Shown here: one piece after another, positions 1 to 4,500 of the stretch
Numbering within the stretch: position 1 is the stretch's first letter
How the letters are laid out: each line of letters starts with the position of its first letter
Assembly (NCBI GenBank): GCA_027482725.1
Contig: JAIXVT010000155.1
Span: forward strand, 1-6,034
From: Pseudomonadota bacterium
GTDB lineage: Bacteria > Bdellovibrionota > UBA1018 > CAIMNF01
DNA: 6,034 bases
Reading direction: 5' to 3'
Made by a program: the position numbers and the translations under genes
The notes under the pieces: generated by a model
Seen by the model: only the letters and a program-made list of their open reading frames with translations
What the model was told of the DNA's origin: nothing
Database searches by the model: none

Positions 1-673
1 TGAATGCATCATTCGATGTTAACACACTCTCCGAAACCGAGTTCAGTTGGTCAAGTTGGTATCTGTTAAATCTAAGGTGTTTTTCGTCCGATTCATATTC
101 GTCGGGAATAGCCCATTTATCTCGGGCGGCAATAGTTAAATCCGGCTGAAGGTACCTTAATTCATTTTTTAAATGGAACATCTCTATAAGTATATTTTTC
201 CGGTTCTGCCTCAATTCTTTTATCTTTCGACTTAAATTTTTACGTTCAGAGGCGTGATCAGGAGTGAGTTGAATCCCCCCAAATTTTGTGCCTGTAGCGT
301 TCGGAATCGATCGGAGCTGCAAAGAAAGGTCTTCTATCTCGCATTTGAGAGATGACGCCTCCGATTCTTTTTTGGAAAGCGCCGTTACATTTGAATTCTT
401 TTTAGACAATAATTTAATGTACTTTTTAAGTACTGAATCAAATTCTACCTTTTTTTTTATTATCCGCTCTTCAAGCTGCGCGATTTCATTTTCTAAAATT
501 TCCTGGCGTTTCTTGATCAGTTGCTCTAACTGACGGAACTCGCTCGCCACCGTCTTCGCCCGATCATAGATCTCTCGCAACGACATCGCGGACGGGTCGC
601 CCCCTTGCGCAAAACTTTGAACCGCAAAACCACACCCCATCACAAACAAAACCGGCACTGCTCTTAAAAACAT
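1..673 (-). CDS. Exported coiled-coil protein, unknown family (3' end beyond window)
   Basis: An uninterrupted reverse-strand frame starts at the ATG at 673-671 and stays open for 224 codons to the left edge, so the C-terminus is missing. The N-terminus MFLRAVPVLFVMGCGFAVQS is a short signal peptide: Arg4, a hydrophobic core, and a likely signal peptidase I site after SFA (residues 20-22). Cys14 in VMGC is a poor lipobox, so a lipoprotein is possible but less likely. Residues about 35-150 are rich in Lys, Glu, Gln, Leu and Ile with heptad-like spacing (for example RQLEQLIKKRQEILENEI), which suggests long coiled coils in the periplasm. No catalytic motif is visible and I do not recognise the family. 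It is divergent from def and shares its upstream region. No Shine-Dalgarno sequence precedes the ATG. The first ~44 codons are GC-rich, whereas the rest is about 39% GC with more ATA, AGA and AGG codons. The existence of the gene is well supported; its function is unknown. Confidence 0.8.
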   Translation of the reverse strand, partial: MFLRAVPVLFVMGCGFAVQSFAQGGDPSAMSLREIYDRAKTVASEFRQLEQLIKKRQEILENEIAQLEERIIKKKVEFDSVLKKYIKLLSKKNSNVTALSKKESEASSLKCEIEDLSLQLRSIPNATGTKFGGIQLTPDHASERKNLSRKIKELRQNRKNILIEMFHLKNELRYLQPDLTIAARDKWAIPDEYESDEKHLRFNRYQLDQLNSVSESVLTSNDAF

Positions 674-695
674 TCAAAAACAGTACACTATTGCG

Positions 696-724
696 CCTGT
701 AATTTCAACCCCACAGGTTGTCAA
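696..724 (-). promoter_or_regulatory. Candidate promoter for the left coiled-coil gene
   Basis: On the reverse strand a perfect -35 hexamer TTGACA lies at 724-719. After a 17-nt spacer comes TACAGG at 701-696, which matches the -10 consensus at only three positions. Transcription would begin near 690, about 15-20 nt before the ATG at 673. The -35 is convincing and the -10 is weak, so this is a candidate only. Confidence 0.35.
706..720. repeat. Small inverted repeat CAACC-N5-GGTTG, possible operator
   Basis: CAACC at 706-710 and GGTTG at 716-720 form a perfect 5-bp inverted repeat around CCACA. The right arm overlaps the -35 of the candidate leftward promoter. A further CAACC lies at 750-754 and GTTG at 766-769 in the same divergent region. 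It could be a regulator site, but arms this short can also occur by chance. Confidence 0.2.
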
Positions 725-769
725 TTAAAAAAGTGTAAAAACACATGAGCAACCGATCGCCCGCAGTTG

Positions 770-778
770 TGGTAAAAT
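770..778 (+). promoter_or_regulatory. Candidate extended -10 promoter of the def operon
   Basis: TGGTAAAAT fits the extended -10 form (TG, one base, then a TATAAT-like hexamer TAAAAT at 773-778). No good -35 sits 16-18 nt upstream, which is usual for extended -10 promoters. Transcription would begin around 783-788, so the def message would have little or no leader. This agrees with the lack of a Shine-Dalgarno sequence before the ATG at 788. The call rests on one motif. Confidence 0.4.
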
Positions 779-787
779 TTTCGCCTC

Positions 788-1375
788 ATGGCACGCCTCA
801 AAATCTTCACGTATCCCGACGCGGTTCTCGCAAAAAAAGCGAAGCCCGTGGCACGTGTCGACAAATCGTATTTCAAGACCGCGGACGACATGCTTGAAAC
901 CATGTACTACGCGCCCGGCATTGGTCTTGCCGCCAATCAAGTAGGATTACTGGAGCGCTTTATCGTGGTAGATACCGAATACGATTCGGTAGATTTAGAA
1001 GACGGCCAGACCACACTCCCACCCGACGCGCCCCAAGACGCCGAAGTGATTAACGGCGCAATCGTCAGTGGAAAAAAACCCATTGTCCTGATCAACCCCG
1101 AAATCATTTATACCGAAGGCGAAAACGCCATCAAAGAGGGTTGTCTATCCGTACCCGATTACAGCGAAGAAGTTCTCCGTCACGAAAAAATCAAAGTCCG
1201 TTACCAAAACCTAGACGGCTTAGAAAAAATCCTCGATGCCGAAGACTTATTATCCATCTGCATTCAACACGAAATTGATCACTTAAACGGCAAATTATTT
1301 ATCGATCACTTAAGCCCGCTAAAACAAGACTTCGTTAAAAAGAAACTCATCAAGGATCGCAAAAGAAATTCATGA
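788..1375 (+). CDS. def: Peptide deformylase
   Basis: Cytosolic metalloenzyme that removes the N-terminal formyl group from new polypeptides at the ribosome exit, releasing formate. All three family motifs are present: GIGLAANQ (residues 44-51), EGCLS (117-121, Cys119 a metal ligand) and HEIDH (161-165, with His161 and His165 as ligands and Glu162 as the catalytic base). The C-terminus DHLSPLKQ followed by a basic tail is typical of proteobacterial enzymes. The length is 195 residues against about 169 in E. coli. The extra residues form an acidic, Pro-containing insertion at roughly 65-97, between motif I and the INPE strand. Motif I has Asn50 where Pro or Thr is common, a tolerated position. 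The start at 788 gives the expected MARLKIFTYPDAVL opening; no Shine-Dalgarno precedes it and a leaderless transcript is plausible. The stop overlaps the fmt start by ATGA, the usual def-fmt arrangement. Confidence 0.97.
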   Translation: MARLKIFTYPDAVLAKKAKPVARVDKSYFKTADDMLETMYYAPGIGLAANQVGLLERFIVVDTEYDSVDLEDGQTTLPPDAPQDAEVINGAIVSGKKPIVLINPEIIYTEGENAIKEGCLSVPDYSEEVLRHEKIKVRYQNLDGLEKILDAEDLLSICIQHEIDHLNGKLFIDHLSPLKQDFVKKKLIKDRKRNS

Positions 1376-2298
1376 GCAAACTCCGGATTGCCTTTATGGG
1401 CACACCCGAATTCGCAGTACCCGCACTTACGGCACTCCACCAAGAGTTCACCATTTGCGGCGTGTTCACCCAGCCCGACAAACCGGTGGGACGCGGATTA
1501 AAACTCACGCCATCCCCCGTAAAAGCAAAAGCCCAAGCGTTGGGCATCCCGGTGTTTACCCCCGAAAAAGTATCCGTGCCCGAAGAAGTCGCGCGCATTA
1601 AAAGTTGGGATTGCCAAGCGATTGTGGTCGTCGCGTATGGACAAATCCTAAAAACAAACATTATTGAATCCACACCGTGGGGTTGCATTAACATCCATTC
1701 GTCACTGTTGCCCAGGTGGCGTGGCGCGGCACCCATCCACCACGCGCTTTTAGCGGGCGACGCCATCACAGGCGTGACCACCATGCGCATTGTCCCCAAA
1801 CTGGATGCGGGAGCAATGTACCTCAAAGAATCCACACCGATTCAAACCAACGATACGCTAAAAACATTGCACGACAGGTTATCGGAGATCGGTGCGCGCT
1901 TGATTGTAAAAACCCTCCACACTTTTAACGACATCACACCGCAAGAACAAGACGATACTCTGGTAACCCATGCAGGGAAAATCACCAAAGAAATGGGGCA
2001 AATCACCGCATGGACCAGCGCCAAGGAAATTGACCGCAAAGTACGCGCACTCAACCCATGGCCTGGCGTCGAATGGGCCACAGCACCCGTTGGAGTGCTT
2101 AAAATCAAAACAGGACTTTTGCGCCCAGACCTAACACCCGACCAGAACAAAATCAATTTAGGTCCGCAACTCCAAAACGGACAAGCATTCATTCACGCCA
2201 AAGACGGCGTTTATGAAATCACCGAAGTCCAAGAGGCCGGAAAACGCGCCCAACCTTTCAAAGATTTTTGGAACGGCGCCCATAAGGATCGTCTATGA
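1372..2298 (+). CDS. fmt: Methionyl-tRNA formyltransferase
   Basis: Transfers the formyl group of 10-formyltetrahydrofolate to the amino group of methionyl-initiator tRNA, in the cytosol, before translation initiation. The 308-residue length is normal for the family. The N-terminal Rossmann-like domain opens with LRIAFMGTPEFAVPAL (4-19). The loop GRGLKLTPSPVK (40-51) is the tRNA-contacting loop region. The catalytic signature INIHSSLLPRWRGAAPI (106-122) supplies Asn107 and His109, and VPKLDAG (141-147) supplies Asp145, matching E. coli Asn108, His110 and Asp146. The C-terminal OB-like domain contains the conserved RALNPWPG (225-232). The gene starts inside the def stop (ATGA at 1372-1375). 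A purine-rich AAGGA at 1352-1356 lies 15 nt upstream, rather far, so initiation probably relies on coupling to def. Its stop in turn overlaps the rpe start. No sign of damage or transfer. Confidence 0.97.
   Translation: MSKLRIAFMGTPEFAVPALTALHQEFTICGVFTQPDKPVGRGLKLTPSPVKAKAQALGIPVFTPEKVSVPEEVARIKSWDCQAIVVVAYGQILKTNIIESTPWGCINIHSSLLPRWRGAAPIHHALLAGDAITGVTTMRIVPKLDAGAMYLKESTPIQTNDTLKTLHDRLSEIGARLIVKTLHTFNDITPQEQDDTLVTHAGKITKEMGQITAWTSAKEIDRKVRALNPWPGVEWATAPVGVLKIKTGLLRPDLTPDQNKINLGPQLQNGQAFIHAKDGVYEITEVQEAGKRAQPFKDFWNGAHKDRL
2284..2288 (+). promoter_or_regulatory. Ribosome binding site that fixes the rpe start
   Basis: AAGGA lies within the last fmt codons, 6 nt before the ATG at 2295. It shows that rpe begins at 2295 inside the fmt stop, not at the internal ATG at 2426. 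That in turn makes the break in the reading frame at about 2400 real in this sequence. Confidence 0.7.
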
Positions 2299-2398
2299 GT
2301 CAACATCCCGCTTGGGACAAACGTTTGCAACTTTGTCCCTCACTTTTGTCCGCAAATTTTATGCAATTTGGGCAGGAAATCGCCGAAATTGAAGGCGC

Positions 2399-2404
2399 TG
2401 CGTC
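2399..2404 (+). other. Frameshift point in rpe (one base apparently missing)
   Basis: The reading frame changes between GCT at 2397-2399 and GTC at 2402-2404. Adding one G, to read GCT GGC GTC GAC, would give Gly-Val-Asp-Trp, the usual residues before IHIDVMDG. The site is not a homopolymer and contains no X-XXY-YYZ slippery heptamer, so programmed -1 frameshifting is not supported. Confidence 0.8.
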
Positions 2405-2981
2405 GACTGGATTCATATTGATGTCATGGACGGACACTTTGTTCCTAACCTGACCTGGGGGCCATCTTTAGTAAAACAACTCCGTAAAGCTACGCCTGCA
2501 ATTTTGGATTGTCACCTGATGGTCAATAGTCCCCACCAATTGATCGATGCGTTTTGTGATGCGGGGGCCAACATCATCACGCTTCATGTCGAGTCGTCGC
2601 GAGACCTGCGTGCAGACATGGATCATATTCGCGCCCGGAACGTAAAAGTTGGGCTCACCTTAAAACCGGATACCGACCTAAAAGAACTTATCCCGTATTT
2701 GAACAAAATCGATTTGGCTTTGGTGATGACGGTAAACCCTGGATTTGGTGGCCAGGCGTTTATGCCGGATCAAATAGAAAAGATCGAGGCACTTGCGGAT
2801 CTCAAAAAAGAACACGGTTATAGATACCGTATTCAAGTGGACGGCGGAATCAATCCAGAGACCGCAAAATCTTGTTTGCTTGCCGGTGCAGATACGTTTG
2901 TCGCCGGAAATGCTGTTTTCGGTGCAAAAAATCGAACCCAAGCCATCCAACACTTCTACACTCTATTCGACCACTACAACC

Positions 2982-2986
2982 GAGGA
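2982..2986 (+). promoter_or_regulatory. Ribosome binding site that fixes the hutH start
   Basis: GAGGA lies 8 nt before the ATG at 2995, inside the last rpe codons. It favours 2995 over the in-frame upstream ATG at 2872, which would add 41 Cys- and Arg-rich residues that are only the rpe coding sequence read in another frame. Confidence 0.7.
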
Positions 2987-2994
2987 ATCATGCT

Positions 2995-4500
2995 ATGAAA
3001 CCGGTAGGACTGGGATCAACACTTTGTCCTGAAGATGTGATCCGTGTTGCCCGTGGCGCCAAAGTTATCCTGACCCCAGCCGCCAAAAAAAAAATTACCG
3101 CTGCCCGAAAAACCATCGAAACTATTTTGGAAAAAGATGATCTTGTTTACGGGATCAACACCGGCTTTGGGATTTTATCCAATGTCCGCATCGACAAAAC
3201 CGACCTTGCTGAACTTCAAGAAAATTTAATTCGCTCCCATGCTACTGCTGTCGGTCCGCCGCTAGGCACCGAACACGCGCGTGCTGTGGTGTTTCTCCGA
3301 GCAGCAACACTCGCTCAAGGACATTCCGGAGTTCGGCCTGTGATTGTCGAAACCCTCATTCAACTTTTAAACAAAAATGTCACTCCCTATATTCCTGAAC
3401 AAGGCAGCGTCGGGGCATGCGGGGACTTAGCGCCTCTTGCCCATGTGGCCTTGGTGCTGATGGGCGAAGGTCATGTGCTTGATCCGATCACAAATACAAA
3501 AATCTCTTCAAAAAAAGCGTTAGAATCGGCAAAAATAAAACCACTCAAGCTGGCCGCAAAAGAGGGACTTGCCCTGATCAACGGGACACAGTTCATGACA
3601 GCACTGGCGTGCTTTGCTTTGGTTGAGTCCGAAACCTTGCTTGCACAAGCCAATATTGCAACTGCGCTGACGGTCGAAGCTCTTAAAGGAACACAAACGG
3701 CATTTGATCCGCGCATTCAACAGGTGCGTCCCCACCCGGGACAAGTTTTTGTGGCCGACCATTTACGAGAACTCTTGGGCAAAAAACAGAAATCACAAAT
3801 TCAAAATAGTCATTCGGACTGTGATCGTGTTCAAGATCCTTATAGCTTGCGTTGCGTTCCCCAAGTTCACGGTGTCAGTTTAGATACGTTAAAGTTTGTG
3901 CGCGATATTGTGACCCGGGAAATTAATGCCGTCACCGATAACCCTTTGGTATTCCCGCAATCGGGGGATGTGCTCAGCGGCGGGAATTTTCATGGACAAT
4001 ACATTGCGATGGCGATGGATTTTTTAGCGATAGCCATGGCCGAAATCGCGAACATCAGCGAACGCCGTATTGAAAAATTAGTCAATCCCGCGATATCTGG
4101 TCTCCCTGCGTTCTTGACCGAAAACAGTGGGCTCAATAGCGGGTTTATGATTGTTCAAGTTGCGGCGGCAAGCTTAGTCAGTGAAAACAAAACACTTTGT
4201 CACCCCGCAGTGGTCGACTCCATTCCTACTTCAGCGGACAAAGAAGACCACGTGAGCATGGGTGCATGGGCCGCTCGAAAAGCACTTCAAGTCGTGACCA
4301 ACACCAGGCGTGTGGTTGCGATGGAATGGATTGCGGCTTGCCAGGGATTGGACTTTCATCAACCGCTAAAATCAACGCCCGCACTAGAAGCGGTTCGTAG
4401 CCTTGTCCGGGAGCGTAGCGCGTTTCGGAAAAAAGACGCTGCGTTTTACGAAGATATAGAGCGTATTGAGGCGCTACTCCGACAAGCGGACAACATCTAA
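2995..4500 (+). CDS. hutH: Histidine ammonia-lyase family enzyme with Cys in the MIO triad
   Basis: Member of the MIO-dependent aromatic amino acid lyases, most likely histidase, which eliminates ammonia from histidine to give urocanate. From 2995 it is 501 residues, the normal HutH length. Active-site residues align with the Pseudomonas putida enzyme: Tyr52 in VYGINTGFG, His82 in RSHATAVG, Asn196 in ALINGTQ, Gln280, Tyr283 and Arg286 in RVQDPYSLRC, Phe332 in SGGNFHG, and Glu417 in KEDHVSM. His82 and Glu417 favour histidine over phenylalanine or tyrosine as substrate, although a tyrosine lyase or aminomutase is not excluded. The cofactor segment reads GSVGACGDLAPLAH (137-150), so the triad is Ala141-Cys142-Gly143 instead of Ala-Ser-Gly. 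It is the last gene of the def-fmt-rpe chain, starting within the rpe stop. No hutU, hutI or hutG is in view. A run of ten A at 3085-3094 encodes Lys31-33. The 3' end overlaps the convergent gene by 27 nt. Confidence 0.92.
   Translation: MKPVGLGSTLCPEDVIRVARGAKVILTPAAKKKITAARKTIETILEKDDLVYGINTGFGILSNVRIDKTDLAELQENLIRSHATAVGPPLGTEHARAVVFLRAATLAQGHSGVRPVIVETLIQLLNKNVTPYIPEQGSVGACGDLAPLAHVALVLMGEGHVLDPITNTKISSKKALESAKIKPLKLAAKEGLALINGTQFMTALACFALVESETLLAQANIATALTVEALKGTQTAFDPRIQQVRPHPGQVFVADHLRELLGKKQKSQIQNSHSDCDRVQDPYSLRCVPQVHGVSLDTLKFVRDIVTREINAVTDNPLVFPQSGDVLSGGNFHGQYIAMAMDFLAIAMAEIANISERRIEKLVNPAISGLPAFLTENSGLNSGFMIVQVAAASLVSENKTLCHPAVVDSIPTSADKEDHVSMGAWAARKALQVVTNTRRVVAMEWIAACQGLDFHQPLKSTPALEAVRSLVRERSAFRKKDAAFYEDIERIEALLRQADNI

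Larger units (their letters stand above)
2295..2998 (+). pseudogene. rpe: Ribulose-phosphate 3-epimerase, frameshifted
   Basis: Rpe interconverts ribulose 5-phosphate and xylulose 5-phosphate in the pentose phosphate pathway, as a metal-dependent TIM barrel. Translation from 2295 reads RLQLCPSLLSANFMQFGQEI, the expected first strand and helix, up to EGA (codon 35, 2397-2399). It then leaves frame and stops at TGA 2451-2453 after 52 residues. The homologous sequence resumes one frame back as VDWIHIDVMDGHFVPN from 2402 and is open to 2998. Restoring one base near 2400 gives a normal 234-residue enzyme with metal ligands His41, Asp43, His74 and Asp183, plus VNPGFGGQAFM and GADTFVAGNAVF. A product from the in-frame ATG at 2426 would lack His41 and Asp43. 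ATGA overlaps join it to fmt and hutH. The rest of the gene shows no decay, so the lesion is either very recent or a sequencing or assembly error. The family call is very secure; whether the gene is dead in the organism is not. Confidence 0.88.

Noticed and set aside
288..533. Plus-strand open frame of 81 codons at the left
   Set aside because: It is opposite the coiled-coil gene, and its Phe/Ser-rich composition is the mirror of Lys/Glu codons on the other strand.
1350..1835. Reverse-strand open frame of 161 codons opposite fmt
   Set aside because: It lies antisense to the well-supported fmt catalytic domain, has no ribosome binding site, and shows no protein-like motif; it is a by-product of fmt codon usage.
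2390..2430. Programmed -1 ribosomal frameshift in rpe
   Set aside because: A -1 shift would restore the correct protein, but no slippery heptamer is present at the junction, and rpe is not known to use recoding.
2872..2994. In-frame upstream ATG that would extend hutH by 41 residues
   Set aside because: The extension is rpe coding sequence in another frame and is not HutH-like. The ATG at 2995 has a good GAGGA site, the ATGA overlap and the normal family length.
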